The position numbers and the translations under genes are program-made. From the NCBI GenBank assembly GCA_020081605.1, contig JAHREC010000018.1, positions 1,116,001-1,180,000 on the forward strand: a stretch of 64,000 nucleotides of DNA, given 5' to 3'. The notes below the pieces were generated by a model. That model ran no database searches and was not told the origin of the DNA. It was given only the letters and a program-made list of their open reading frames with translations. Origin of the DNA: Albifimbria verrucaria (lineage: Eukaryota; Ascomycota; Sordariomycetes; Hypocreales; Stachybotryaceae). The stretch's first letter is position 1. Every line of letters starts with the position of its first letter. Below are positions 21,441 to 33,638 of this stretch, piece by piece.

Positions 21441-22075
21441 TTAGTACTTCTTGGCCTCTTTGGGCTCCTCCACCTTTTCCTCGGCCTCGGCCTTGGCCTT
21501 CTTGCCGCCAACCCAAAAGCCTCCTTACCAACACGCCCGAAGCTCCTTGGTATAGTTGAGAAGCATGTACTGGTAGGAGAAAGATACAGCGCCGCCAGCG
21601 GAAAAGTTGACCTGCCGCTGCCGCCCCATATTTGCCCTTTGCATTTGCCTTTACCTTTACTTTGTCAGTATGGCGCTTTGCCGTGTTACAACCTTCATTT
21701 ACTACAGCGATGTCACCAAAGATGACAAGTCCAGAACTATGTCGAGTAAGCATGACATTGAGACGAGTAGACATGCTGGTAAAACCAGCACCAGATTCCT
21801 TGGCGATAATGGTGGCTTCTTGACCTTGGTAGGAGTCGATGGCCATTGCCGGAGGAATCGCAGACAACGCCTGGTACTTGGTCTCCCGCTTGCGCATTCA
21901 TTCAATCACATCACGATTTTGACGGTATGGTGTGTTGATGACGATATCCTTGGCTTCCACAGGAGTCTTGGCGAGACTAGGTCGAAAAACCAGTCAAGGG
22001 CAATGGTGTTCTGGCCCGGTCCTTCTGACTGGTTGTGCCCTCGCAAGTGATGAAGAGGGGTCGCAACAGGAAAAT
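21441..22075 (-). pseudogene. SF1 helicase-like gene, C-terminal part, inverted
   Basis: On minus, starting near 22075, the sequence reads RPLFITCEGT, then KTPVEAKDIV and INTPYRQNRDV, an in-frame TGA, then AIDSYQGQEATII and RLNVMLTRHSSGLVIFGD (motifs V and VI). It ends with a Lys/Ala/Glu-rich tail and stop at 21441-21443. Several one-base slips are needed. This is the natural continuation of the plus-strand fragment that stops at 20930, minus a missing middle piece. Flipping 20.94-22.08 kb would place both in one orientation. Confidence 0.7.
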
Positions 22076-22207
22076 AGAAGAAAATACCTATTTATCCGTC
22101 CTGATTATATACTTACTCTAGAGGAATTAAATCCTGATATTTGTCGGTTCTTATTCTCACTCATTTGGTGCTTGTGGTCTTGTTTATTACGACTGACTTG
22201 GGTGGCC

Positions 22208-22302
22208 AAGAACGAAGGTGGCCATGCTGGAATAAGAACGAGCAGCTTGTGTAATATAGTCGTGGTCGGCTATTACACTTGTAGCACAAAGGTAGTATTC
22301 TT
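22208..22302 (+). repeat. 95-base dispersed repeat, copy B
   Basis: Partner of 14179-14273, without gaps. In this copy the GC content is higher, as expected if it is less mutated. Confidence 0.8.
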
Positions 22303-24118
22303 GTCAAAGGAACACGAAAATTGGGGAGAGGGTGTCTGGGTTTCATGTCGAAGTAGACGGCAAAAACCTGTGCCGGGCTCGCTATGAAGCTGCCTTGCCG
22401 GATGGAGATTGCCTATCATGCAGTTAGCTGGGGAGTTATTGCTAGGATTTGGGAACCACGTCTTTGTGAAGAAGAGAAAGGCTATTGATGAGGGAGCTAT
22501 CATGGGATTGGCTCAAGATTGTTGATAAGGCGACGACAGGGCTCTGTTGAAAAAGGATGACGAGTCAAATGCATTTTTGGCGTAAGCAGCACGGATCACA
22601 GACACCGGATTTCGCGCCAACCGACAGGTCAAGACAGAGTAGTCCTATTCATGAAAGAATAGAGGGTGGACTTGACCCTAGGGACGTAAACAACATGGAG
22701 CCCTGCAACGAATAATACGAGAATCTCCCACTACATAGTATTGCAAGGGAAGAGCTTTGGGTATGGTTGGCATGACGGGTGTTTGAGTCTACGTAACACA
22801 GGGCTTCATGAGGATTCAGTGTGTATCATGTAGCAGGGGGTGCTGGAAAGGCCACTGGAGAGCCTCGGATCTATGCGAGATGGAGGCATGAGCTACTGTA
22901 CATAGTAGATGCATGTACGTGGCACGATGCGCCGTGGGAAATTAGGTCAACAGAAGAATTCGCCAAGCGCAGAGGTGGAGTTGCAACAAGACCGAATGCC
23001 GGGGGCGGCTTAGATGAGGACTACGGCGTGGGTAATGGTCCGAACCCCGAGGGATCCAAGGGACCCAAGGGACCCTATAGATCCAGTTGAGCGGAAGCTA
23101 AAAGTAACCGTAAAACGAAAATCAAGATGGGCAAGGTGGTCCCGATCGTGGAGGTCGGGCTCAGCATCGATGCATCATGGTGCGATATTTCGGTGAATAA
23201 ATCACGAGGGGTGAGTGGGGTGGTTGAAGACGCGGCTGCACAATGCCAAGGGGCTTGTGGTTGAGCTGCTCAGAGGGAAGTGGCTGCTGACGGTTGGCGC
23301 TGTTTGGGGGCCGTATAGGTCGTACTCGAGGGATCGCGAAGAGAAACGAGGGTTGTTGCAGGACTGGAGGGTGAAGGGTTGATTTATTCATTAAAGAATG
23401 GGGTGGCTTAGCGACGAGGTGAGGCAGCGGGTTGGTGGTAGCGAATACGCTGATGGCAGCCATTACAGCGAACAGGAGCGGCACAGCACAGCACAACACA
23501 GCGCAGCGCAGCGCCGGTAAGTAATCGCAGCACCTAAATGGTAGTACCTCATGGCTCCTCATGGCTCCAAGCGAGGCGGCTCCAGGGGCGTGGCAATGGA
23601 GAAATGGATGATGCATGCTCCACCGAAACGGCCCAGTTACGGCAACGCGCCAAGACACGCCCAGCTTCATCTCCAAACCCGTTTGTTCTCTGCGACCCAA
23701 GCGAGGCACAGCACAGCCTTCTTGGCCGCTGTCCACGTCGCGAGAAAAAAATATCTTTAATACCAGCGCAGTGCTTGCTCTGCTGCATATGTGTGTGCGT
23801 ACGCGGCACGCCATGGCAAAGACTCATTAACCGAGCCTGTCTTCCTCGCTGTCGTTGTCGTTGTGTTCCATCTCCATAGGTATTCTTCCACTCCTTCTGT
23901 TACCCACCTTCTTTTCCTGGTGCTTCTTCCCCGTGCGTGCGCGTCTTCGGACAGTTTTCCTTTCTGCCAACTCAACTGCGCTGCCTCTCGCGTCGACGAG
24001 TTGCTGCAGCCGGTAAACCTCCCACCATCATCGCCAGAATCAACCGCATCGCCATTGACCCGTTGCCTGCGAATCGTCCTTCACCGAGCCCGGCCCGCGC
24101 ACCGGCGCATTGCCCGCC
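22303..24118. promoter_or_regulatory. Spacer and leader of the ABC transporter gene
   Basis: About 1.8 kb with no supported gene. The 217-codon minus frame at 23161-23814 is Pro/His/Arg-rich and overlaps other frames, so it is probably chance. The last 300 bases are pyrimidine-rich, as expected of a fungal promoter and leader. Confidence 0.4.
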
Positions 24119-27100
24119 ATGGCCTTCCTCAAGCAGATATGGACTCTCATGTCCAAGAACTTCCGCTCCCTCATCTTCCGACACCTCTTTCTTTGCGTCA
24201 TGATGGCCTTTGTCGTGCCCATCATTCTCAGCGCCTTCTTCAGCTTCTCCAAGAACCTCTTCGTGCCCCCGCAAATTACGGCATCGGCAGCCCCAGTCCT
24301 CTTAAGTCTCTCCCCGAAGCCTTCGACGAGGCCGCTGGCTCTGGTAGGCGCAAGGTCGTCTTGGTCAACAGTGGCCACACCGGTGGTGATATTGATCGCC
24401 TGCTCGACAGGCTCGAGGACCAGCTCACCAGCATCAAGGACGTTGTTGTCGCCCGTCGTGAGAGGGACGAGGATGTTGTCGCCGAGTGCCGTAGCTCCCT
24501 GCGTGGAGTCTCGACTTGTTTCAACGCCGTTGTCATGCGTTCTTCTCCCGACGAGGGTAATGGTGGCTTGTGGAACTATACCATTCGAACCGATGCCGCC
24601 TTTGCTTCGAGCCCCTGACCATTAATGTCGAGGACGGCAAGAACCCCGAACAGGTCTATATCCTGCCCATGCAGAGAGCAGTTGACTCCATCATCGCCAA
24701 CCTCGAAAACTCCGACTCTAATGACGCCTTCGCCAACGCGGAGGAGTTTCCCTTCACCAGCCTGACTCAAGAGGAGCGCGCCGCCCGTATCAGGGAGGTC
24801 TTCTCCCAGGCCATTGTCAACTTCATGGCCGTCGCCTTCATCGCCACCGTTCTCTGGATCACCTACCACTTGACCGGTTTCGTCGCTGCCGAACGCGAGA
24901 GCGGCATGTCGCAGCTGCTCGATGCCATGATGCCTGTCAAGCACCAGTGGATGGCTCAGGCTGCTCGTATCATCGCCCACCACCTCTCCTTCTCTTTGAT
25001 CTATGCCCCTGGTTGGATCATTGCGTCCATCATCGTTCGCCAGGGCATTTTCCCCAACACCTCCATCGGAATCGTCTTGATCTTCCACATCATCTCTGGT
25101 CTCGCCCTTGCTTCCATGTCACTCCTCTTCGCCTCCTTCTTTCAGAAGGCTCAGCTCAGTGGTATCACCGCCATCCTCGCCATCCTGCTCCTCGGCATCT
25201 TGGCCCAGTCCATTACGGCGCCCGGCACCGGAACCGTCGCCATCTTATCCGTCCTGTTTGCTCCGTGTAGCTACGTCTACTTCACCACACTCATGGCTCG
25301 CTACGAAAAGGAGGAGCAGGCTGCAAGCCTTACAGGTACCCCACCCAATAGCCCATGGAGCCTGCCCGGTATCGTCTTCTGGATCTTCTTGATTATCCAC
25401 ATCTTCGTCTATCCCTCATCGGCGCCCTTATCGAGAGAAGCTTCTATGGAACCTCAACCTCTGGAAGGCGCGTGCTTGTGAGTGAGGAAGAAAAGAGGGC
25501 ACTTGGCCACGATGCTGTCCAACTCCAAGGCTTCACCAAGATTTACAAGCCCACGCTCTTCTCGCGCATATTCTCAAGCTGGTCGCGACAGAAGGAGCCT
25601 GTCATTGCTGCCAACGAACTCAGCTTCTCAGTGACCAAGGGTCAGATCGTCGCGCTTTTGGGTGCCAACGGAAGCGGCAAAAGTACTACTCTTGATTCCA
25701 TTGCAGGCTTGAATAAACTGACTCACGGATCCATCACCATTGACGGCACCGGTGGCTTAGGTATTGCCCCGCAGAAGAATGTGCTTTGGGATGATCTTAG
25801 TGTTAGGGAGCATCTAGTCATCTTTAACCGGCTCAAGTCTCCCAACGCCCCGGCTACCAAGGCAGAAATCGATGATCTGATCCGTGCAGTTGATCTGTGG
25901 CCGAAGCGCAAGTCTCTGGCAGGCACACTTTCCGGTGGTCAGAAGCGAAAGCTGCAGCTCGGTATGATGTTGACTGGAGGCAGCGCGGTCTGCTGTGTAG
26001 ATGAAGTATCCTCAGGAATCGATCCACTTTCTCGACGCAAGTTATGGGATATTCTTCTCGCCGAGCGTGGCAAGCGAACTTTAATTCTGACCACTCACTT
26101 CCTCGATGAAGCCGATCTTCTCGCCGATGATATCGTTATCCTGTCCAAGGGAACTCTTCGCGCAAAGGGCTCTTCTGTTGAGTTGAAGGATAACCTGGGT
26201 GGCGGCTATAGAGTCCACGTGCACAAGAGCCCTGAACTCACCCACACCCCTGACGTTGCAGGAGTCAAGAAGGAGAACGCCTTCGACCTGGTCACTTACG
26301 TCGCCCCTTCAAGCAATCTCGCAGCTACGGTCATCAAGGAGCTCGAAGCTGTCGGCATTACCGACTATCGCTTCTCAGGCCCCACTATTGAGGACGTCTT
26401 CCTGGAGCTGGCCGAAGAAATCAGGGATGAAGAAGCCTTCCACACGACAAGCAAGGGCCAAGAGCTAGCGGAAAAGAGTGCCTCTGACGATTATGACAAT
26501 CTGAAGAAGACACCAAGCCAAGAGGGCCTCAAACTCATGGACGGCCAGAGAGTCGGCTACGTGAAGCAGGCTATGATTCTGTTCATGAAGCGTTTCACTG
26601 TGCTCAAGAGAAACTGGATCCCTTACTTGATTGCATTCCTCCTGCCTATCATTGCCGCTGGCCTTACCTCCCTCTATATCAAGAACTCTAGTCCCACTGG
26701 ATGTTCGCCAGCTGAGCAAGCCTCAAAATCTGATACCGAGGACGCCTTTAGTCAGGTGGAAGACGATCAATCTATCATCTTTCTTTTTGGTCCCGCAAGC
26801 AGGTTCTCTGCAAACACCCTCCTTAGACTCTTCAGACCTATTTTTGGTGGATCTCGTAGCGGCTCTGGCGCTGGTGTTGAGGCATTGGGTGAGCTAAAGA
26901 CGGTAGACACCTACGATGAGTTTAGCAGATTCATTGAGGAGAACCGCAAAAGCGTTACCACAGGCATTTGGCTTGGTGATGACTCGCAGCCTCCTACCGT
27001 CGGTTGGGTTGCCAACAAGTTTATCACGAGTTCTCTCACTGCGCAACAGTTCTTGGATGTCATTCAGGCCAACACGTCCATCGCTACCACCTGGTCGCCT

Positions 27101-28977
27101 TTCGATAGACCCTTCAGTCCTAGTACCGGAGATGCCTTGAACTTGGTTGTCTACATGGGTATTGCCTTGTCTTGCTACCCAGGCTTCTTTGCTTTGTACC
27201 CGAGCAACGAGCGTAGACGATTCGTGCGTGGCCTGCAGTATTCTAACGGTGTACGACCCTTACCACTGTGGCTTGCCTACCTGCTCTTCGATTTCAGCAT
27301 TGCGCTGGTGGCGGCAGCCATTGTTACTGCTCTGTGGGCTGGTATTTCTCAGGTCTGGTACCACCTCGAATACGTCTTCATCATCATGTTCCTCTATGGC
27401 TTGGCTTCTACTCTGTTCGCCTACGTCGTGTCCCTCTTCACCAAGTCCCAGCTTTCCACTTTTGCTTGGGCATCAGCCGGACAGGCGCTCTTCTTCTTGA
27501 TCTATCTGATTGCCTACATGTGCGTGCAGACCTACGCTGATGCGGACAAGATTGATGACCTACTTCGCATCTGCCACTTCGTCATTTCTGCTTTTGCTCC
27601 TATCGGCTCAGTTACTAGGGCCCTCTTCGTGACGTTGAACCTCTTTTCCACTGCTTGTGATGGCAATCAGCTTTCTAGCAACCCTGCAAGAATACTCGGT
27701 TATGGCGGTCCGATCATCTACCTCATCGTCCAGTCTATCGTCTTATTTGGGCTGCTGCTCTGGTTCGATAGTGGTTCTGTTGGCTCATCCTTGCGTGGTC
27801 TCTTCCAGAGTCGCAAGGTGGCCGTACAGACCTCGCCTTCCGACGAAGAGGTTGCACATGAGCTTGAAAGGGTAACAAGCAGCGGTACGCGTGAAGACGG
27901 TCTACGGGTCATGCACCTCACCAAGACATTCGGCAAGAACCTTGCTGTCGACAACGTCTCATTTGGCATTAAGCGTGGAGAAGTCTTCGCCTTGCTGGGT
28001 CCCAACGGAGCTGGCAAGTCGACAACCATCTCGTTGATTCGTGGTGACCTGAAGCCCAGCATCAATGGAGGCGATGTGTTCGTTGAAGACGTCTCCGTCA
28101 CGAAGAACCTCGCCGGTGCTCGAGCCAACCTTGGTGTCTGTCCCCAGATTGATGCCTTGGATCAGATGACTGTCAGGGAGCATCTCGAGTTCTACGCCAA
28201 GGTTCGTGGTATTCCCGATGTCGACCACAACGTGGCACAGATTTTGCATGCTGTGGGCTTGGAAGCCTTTTCTACTCGCATGGCACACGCCCTTTCCGGC
28301 GGTAACAAGCGAAAGCTCAGTCTTGGCATTGCTCTCATGGGTAATCCTACGGTTGTGTTGCTGGATGAACCGTCGTCTGGTCTCGATGCCGCCTCAAAGC
28401 GAATCATGTGGAAGACCCTGGCCGCAACGGTTCCTGGCCGCTCGATTCTCCTCACAACGCACAGTATGGAGGAAGCTGATGCCTTGGCCGGTCGTGCGGG
28501 TATTCTTGCGCGTCGCATGTTGGCGCTCGGTACTCCTGACGACCTGCGTCATCGTTTCGGCGATGCCCTACACATCCATCTTGTGTCCAGCTCTGCCCCT
28601 CGCACTTCTCCCGAGGAGATGCAGGGTGTCATCAACTGGATCCAAACCACCTTCCCTCTGCCGACGTCGAGGAGAAGACGTACCATGGCCAGATTCGATT
28701 CTCCGTCCGCGCAAGCGATGTGCTCGCCGCGTCACGGGGCGAATCCAGCGACATCATCCGCGAAGGCCCCAACATTAGCCAGAGCGCCATCGGCCACCTC
28801 GTTGTTATGCTCGAGGAGCACAGGGACCGGCTCGGTATTGGGCACTACAGCGTCAGCCCAACAGGTCTGGACCAAGTCTTCCTTACCATCGTAGGCCAGC
28901 ACAACGTGCGCGAGGAGAACTACGACGAGCCCAAGGAGACATGGTGGACCAAGGTTTGGAAGTTCGGAAGGACTTAA
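24119..28977 (+). CDS. Full-size ABC transporter, ABCA-like
   Basis: Membrane exporter with two halves, each a transmembrane domain followed by a nucleotide-binding domain; the ABCA family moves lipids in animals, and the substrate here is unknown. The start is MAFLKQIWTLMSKNF, whose first helix (about residues 20-45) precedes a luminal loop. The first transmembrane block ends near residue 430. NBD1 has GANGSGKST (about 515), LSGGQKRKLQ and VDEVSSGID. NBD2 has GPNGAGKST (about 1294), LSGGNKRKLS and LLDEPSSGLD. Four one-base losses break the frame at about 24266-24270 (C5), 24600-24608, 25413-25415 and 28654-28663. Adding one base at each gives 1,620 residues, normal for the family. No intron. 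The ATPase motifs are intact, which favours a working gene with assembly slips. Confidence 0.9.
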
Positions 28978-29537
28978 GCTCTTAACTTTCCTTGAATGTG
29001 TTTTATATACGGTCTAGAATTTGTATGTGGAAATTTGTCCATATACGTTAGATCTCTGTAGCGAGCTCCATACATACATGGCCATTGTGTATTTCATTAT
29101 ATTTTGATGATACCTCTTCTAGATAACAAGATAATTCTTTCATCTCGTGGCTGGACATGGAAATTGATCCATTTCTGAGTGACACTATGCTTTACTTCTA
29201 TTCCACCGAAACACGAATTGATAACCTGCGAATTGACTATTGCGTCAGGTAGTCAATCAACGCTGTGCCTTTTCCTTCACCATGCCCTGACTGCAGATCG
29301 AAGAGTACTCTCTAAGGACTAGGAAAATAACCCAAGCTAAACGAAGTAACATAAGAATATAGTATATTTCATTCTCGAATTTGACCGGGATTTTTGTCGA
29401 TTCTGAGTTGCGGGGTAAAAATCACCCTGGTCGCATAATGGAGCCTTGTTCGTGAGACACATCTACAAGCCCATGAAACTCATACAATCTATCCGTCGCC
29501 CCGAGTATAAACATATGCGCCTAGCCATCTCATCCCC
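28978..29537. other. Spacer between ABC transporter and Pfs-TPR gene
   Basis: 560 AT-rich bases, likely the transporter 3' end and the next promoter. Nothing else recognised. Confidence 0.3.
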
Positions 29538-31389
29538 ATGGAGCCCAGGCGCCCGGCCTCACGACTCGACTTCACGATTGCCATCATCTGCGCCCTGACA
29601 ATAGAGGCAGATGCGGTGGAAGCTCTCTTCGATCACTCTTGGGACGATGTGATCCGATACAGCAAATCTCCTGGCGATATTAATGCATACTCTACAGGGG
29701 TTATTGGACATCACAATATCGTCCTAGCTTATATGCCAGATATCGGAAAAGCTAATGCTGCGAGCGTTGCTGCGTATTGTAGCTCCAGCTTTCCTAATAT
29801 TAAACTTGCCTTGGTCGTTGGCGTATGTGGTGTTGTGCCTTTTACACCCAAGACTAATGATGAGATAATTCTTGGCGATGTGCTTTTAAGCACTGGTATT
29901 ATTCAATACGACTTCGGTCGGCGGTATCCAGATTGTTTTATACGCAAGAATAACCTAGACGCTCTTGGGAGGCAGAATATGGAAATTCGAGCGCTCTTGG
30001 CCAAGTTGAAGGGCCTTCGCAGTCGGCGGGAGCTGAGTAACAAAATGGTTAATTATTTGAAGATGCTTCAACAAGAGTCTGAGTTGCAAGCAGACTATCC
30101 TGGTGTAGTCAACGACAGGCTTTTCAGTTCTGACTATCGCCATCTTGACGCTAACAAGACGTGTGAGGCGGCCGGGTGCAACGGGAGATTATCTCTCGCT
30201 CTCGTTTCGCCCAGCAGACGCTACAGCAACCCAAAGTTCATTTTGGTATAATAGCATCCGGTGATACAGTGATAAAAATGCCAAAACACGGGACGAAATT
30301 GCTGATCGAGAGGGTGTGATTGGCTTTGAGATGGAAGGCAATGGAGTATGGGACATCTTCCCATGCATAGTCATCAAGGGAGCCTGTGACTACGCTGATA
30401 GTCATAAAACAAAGACATGGCAGAGATATGCGGCAGCAACAGCAGCAGCTTGCACAAAGGCCTTCTTGGAATACTGGGAGTCGCCAGGTTCTGATGAACG
30501 TCCAGCAACAAACGGTGAGACGAGAAGGCTGCCGTGGATTCTAGCTGAAGCTGATTAATTCGTAGACATAGTTAAGGATCCTCAAGCAACGTATGCTTTA
30601 GCAGTCGAGTTATATAAGCAAAAAGAATACGGCAAAGCCGAGCTGCAATACAGAAAGGCAATCGAAGAACAAAGACAAGTCTTAGGAGACTATCATAAAG
30701 ATACAGTACGGTCAATATACTGGCTAGCCCATTCGCTTCAAGCACAGAAGAAGCTGAACGATGCTGGGCAGCAGTTTCAGAAGGTAGTTGAGGCTTGGAA
30801 GCGAATTCTAGGAGAGTATCATAGAGATACGATGCAGGCAATGTACTGGCTTGGACGCGTGCTTTACGAGCAGCAAAGGCTCAGCGACGCTGAGTTGCAA
30901 CTTCAACAGGCATTCGAAGCACAAAAGCAGAGCTTAGGAGTGAGCCACGAGGAAACACTATATTCAGCACAGTTCCTAGGCCACGTATTCTACGACCAAG
31001 GGAAGTTCATTCACGCCGAGGTATACTACCAACAGGCGGCCCAGGGACTGGAACAGCTTCTAGGACAGTCCCATGAACGTACGCTCTATACAAACTACTG
31101 GTTTGGCCGCGCTCTGTACAGCCAGCAGAAGTTTAGCGCCGCTGAATTGCAGTTCCAAAAGGCAGCCAAGGGGTTTAAAGAGACGTTACCGCATAACCAC
31201 AAGGATACATTAGAAGCCATCTACTGGACCGGGTGTGCGCTTTTCGAACAGCATAGAATCGCCGAAGCGGAGCAACAATTCCAAATAGCATTCGAAGGAC
31301 AGAGAGAGACCCTGGGAGCGGATCAAGAAGACACATTGAAATCTGTTTATTGGCTTAACTGTTGCAAGATGCGACGGCAAGAGTTATAG
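29538..31389 (+). CDS. Pfs (nucleoside phosphorylase-like)-TPR protein with internal stop
   Basis: The N-terminal half is a Pfs/PNP_UDP domain: IAIICALTIEADAVEALFD at the start, ALVVGVCG, FGIIASGD, and GVIGFEMEGNGVWD with the conserved EME. The C-terminal half is a run of about 42-residue kinesin-light-chain-type TPRs, six complete (each ending in a His-x-x-Thr-like turn) and a seventh cut off by the stop. Two slips, each one base short (about 30180-30187 and 30274-30278), and one in-frame TAA at 30556-30558 between the domains break it. With the slips corrected there are 618 codons. Usually a NACHT or NB-ARC domain sits between Pfs and TPR in fungal NLR-like proteins; none is present here. 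The TAA may be CAA mutated by C-to-T, a true truncation, or a base error. Confidence 0.85.
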
Positions 31390-32165
31390 CAATACATCAA
31401 ACGTATAATGAATTCAATAGATGCAAATAGAGAGCGCATACCAGCGGACCACTGTACCATAAATTACGTCGTCAGGGTGAATCTATAAATTGGCTTTTTC
31501 TAGCCATGGAAGAACAGTGAAACAAAGGTCAAAGATATTCGCATCGTAATAGACACCAGTAAGTTAAGAGAATTTGGGGTCGAGGGTTGGTGGGTTATTT
31601 TTGACAAACATGCTCCTTGCGCAGGCCATCTCTCATTCACTTCGTCCAGGTTAATCCCTTACATGACTGTTGGCGGCATGGCAGCTCCCATATCTCCAGC
31701 ATCAAAGTATCTAGATCAAATCTTGCTTCTTACCGTCAGAAGAGCCATTGGACGTAGTAAGAGTTGCATCCAATTATTTAATCAGAATAAGAATACAAGT
31801 ATATTCTGATACTTTAATACTAATTTGTATTATTTTATAATTCCCGACGCGTAGTCTCCTAGGAGAAGTCCGAGGTCCACGATCTGTAGTCTTCCTTGTT
31901 TGGACACCAACTGTCTGTATACAGTAAGTGATGTGGAGTTAGGTTATACTTCTTTATTAGCTGCGTTTAAATAAGATAAAATCACTTCTCGATTTGGCAA
32001 TCTTAAGTCAAGAGTTGAAGAGAAGAAAGAATATAAAGATTCTTGAAGTAATTATATACTGTGATGCTATGACGGGTATAAATTTTACTCCCATATAATG
32101 ATATGACCGAACGCCTGTACCGAAACCACTCGAGTCTACCAACTCCAATGCCTACCACAGGCACT
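31390..32165. other. Spacer between convergent genes
   Basis: 776 AT-rich bases between the Pfs-TPR and membrane-protein stop codons. No feature recognised. Confidence 0.3.
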
Positions 32166-33638
32166 CTATACGGGGACTTTAGTTTGATGTACGTCGTGCC
32201 GCACGAGAATCCAATGCCCAGACGGAGTACTGCTCCTCGCTGCAGCACCATTCACAGTGGCAGACTCAACTTCGGTCATGGTCGTGGACCGTAACGCGAC
32301 GATGCGCTCGTACTCTGCAAGCTTCCTTGCGTCTGACACGGGATCGGCACCTTTCTGCCAGATCTCTGTGAGTTCCATTACCGAGTCTTTGCTCGGGTGC
32401 GTTACGGGATCGTAGCCATGTTTGCGTATTAGCCGGTGATGCTCCCGCTTGTCCACTGCCGAATCCAGGCTTATGAGGTTGTCGCTTGGCCAGAGCTTTT
32501 GCCCTCCGTGACCGGCTGGCCGGTTGTCGCTATCGCCTTGGCGCAGGTAGCTGGAGCGACGGGCGCTGTTATGGCTGCTGATGAGTCCGGGAAGTGATGC
32601 GCCATGAACGGCCGTAGTGTGGAAAGGCTGGCACATATAAGGGCAGTGGTAAGCTCCGCGATAGACCAGCATGCCGGAGCCACGTTTTCCCATGTTACAT
32701 CTTCGAAGAGCTTGAGGTATTGGATTCGGATGACGGAAATGGCCACAGTGCTAGAACATGTCAGAAATGGATGCGCAAAGGGTCAAAGCGACAAGACTTA
32801 CAAGAATCCGAGACTAAATAAGAATAAAAGGAGAATCTTCTGTGTCTTTGGGAGATTCAACTGGCCGATAACAGGCAAAGGCATCACAAAGACAATAACA
32901 TCTGTAGCGATATTACCCGCGGCGTTGATGTGCCACTGCGCATTTGTCGGAATGCATCGGGCGTCGATAGTCTTATCCCAGAAGCCCTGGATCGGATAGC
33001 ACAGGAAGATGCCGACAAACACTTGCGACAAGCTCCAGCCGCACACGATGAAGGCGACGACGAAGAAAACGTGACGGCTCTTCTCTGTGAAGAAGACGCG
33101 GTAGTACTGCGCGAGAAAGGTGGTTTTGATGAATAGGAGGGCGACCATGTAGAGCACGATTGAGACGTAGAAGCACTGTATTTGAGGGCAGTTAGCTAAT
33201 GTTACATTCAAGGGCATGAAAGGTATGGACTGACACGAAAGTATAGAGGTATCAACGCCTCGTCAAACGTCCATACGTGCTTTCCAGCGCCGTATCGTGT
33301 ATCTAGTAAGCGGTGTTAGTCTTAATACCCATTATACAGATTCACATCAAGCGGTGGGCTGATACTCACTGACAATAACCGCGACGCCGTCTCCCAAAGT
33401 CGCCAACTAAAGCCATGTAAGTCCAAAGTGCAATATAGCAGTCAACGGTACAACGCACCAGGCCACAAATAACCAAGTAGTCATCCAAACCAAGGTTGTC
33501 TAACAAAAACTTGCGCGTGTATATGCGTAGGGACACGGACAGTGTGCTGATTAGCATGAGCGCCGTGACAGCGCCGATAATCAGCGGCGCACGATCATCA
33601 TGATCACCAGGACGCGCCTCTATGCGGGAGGCCGCCAT
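32166..33638 (-). CDS. Fungal rhodopsin-family seven-helix membrane protein
   Basis: Integral membrane protein of the family often annotated as rhodopsin-like or PTH11-related in fungi; ligand and role unknown. Five exons on minus: 33638-33459, 33406-33370, 33302-33235, 33175-32802 and 32750-32166, all with gt...ag introns. The N-terminus is soluble for about 18 residues. Seven hydrophobic segments follow, with the family motifs DDYLVICGL, NTRYGAGKH and a Cys-Tyr-Pro-Ile-Gln-Gly-Phe-Trp stretch. The tail is hydrophilic and ends in RHDVHQTKVPV. The frame slips once, one base short in CCC at about 32589-32591 (HHFP then GLISSH). With that corrected the total is 415 codons, 414 residues. Confidence 0.85.

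Noticed and set aside
23161..23814. 217-codon minus frame upstream of the ABC gene
   Set aside because: Composition is Pro/His/Arg-rich, no motif, and several frames on both strands are open at the same place.
29538..31389. Splitting this locus into separate phosphorylase and TPR genes
   Set aside because: The reading frame is the same on both sides of the TAA with no space for a promoter, so one gene with a stop is simpler; the split is kept only as an alternative.
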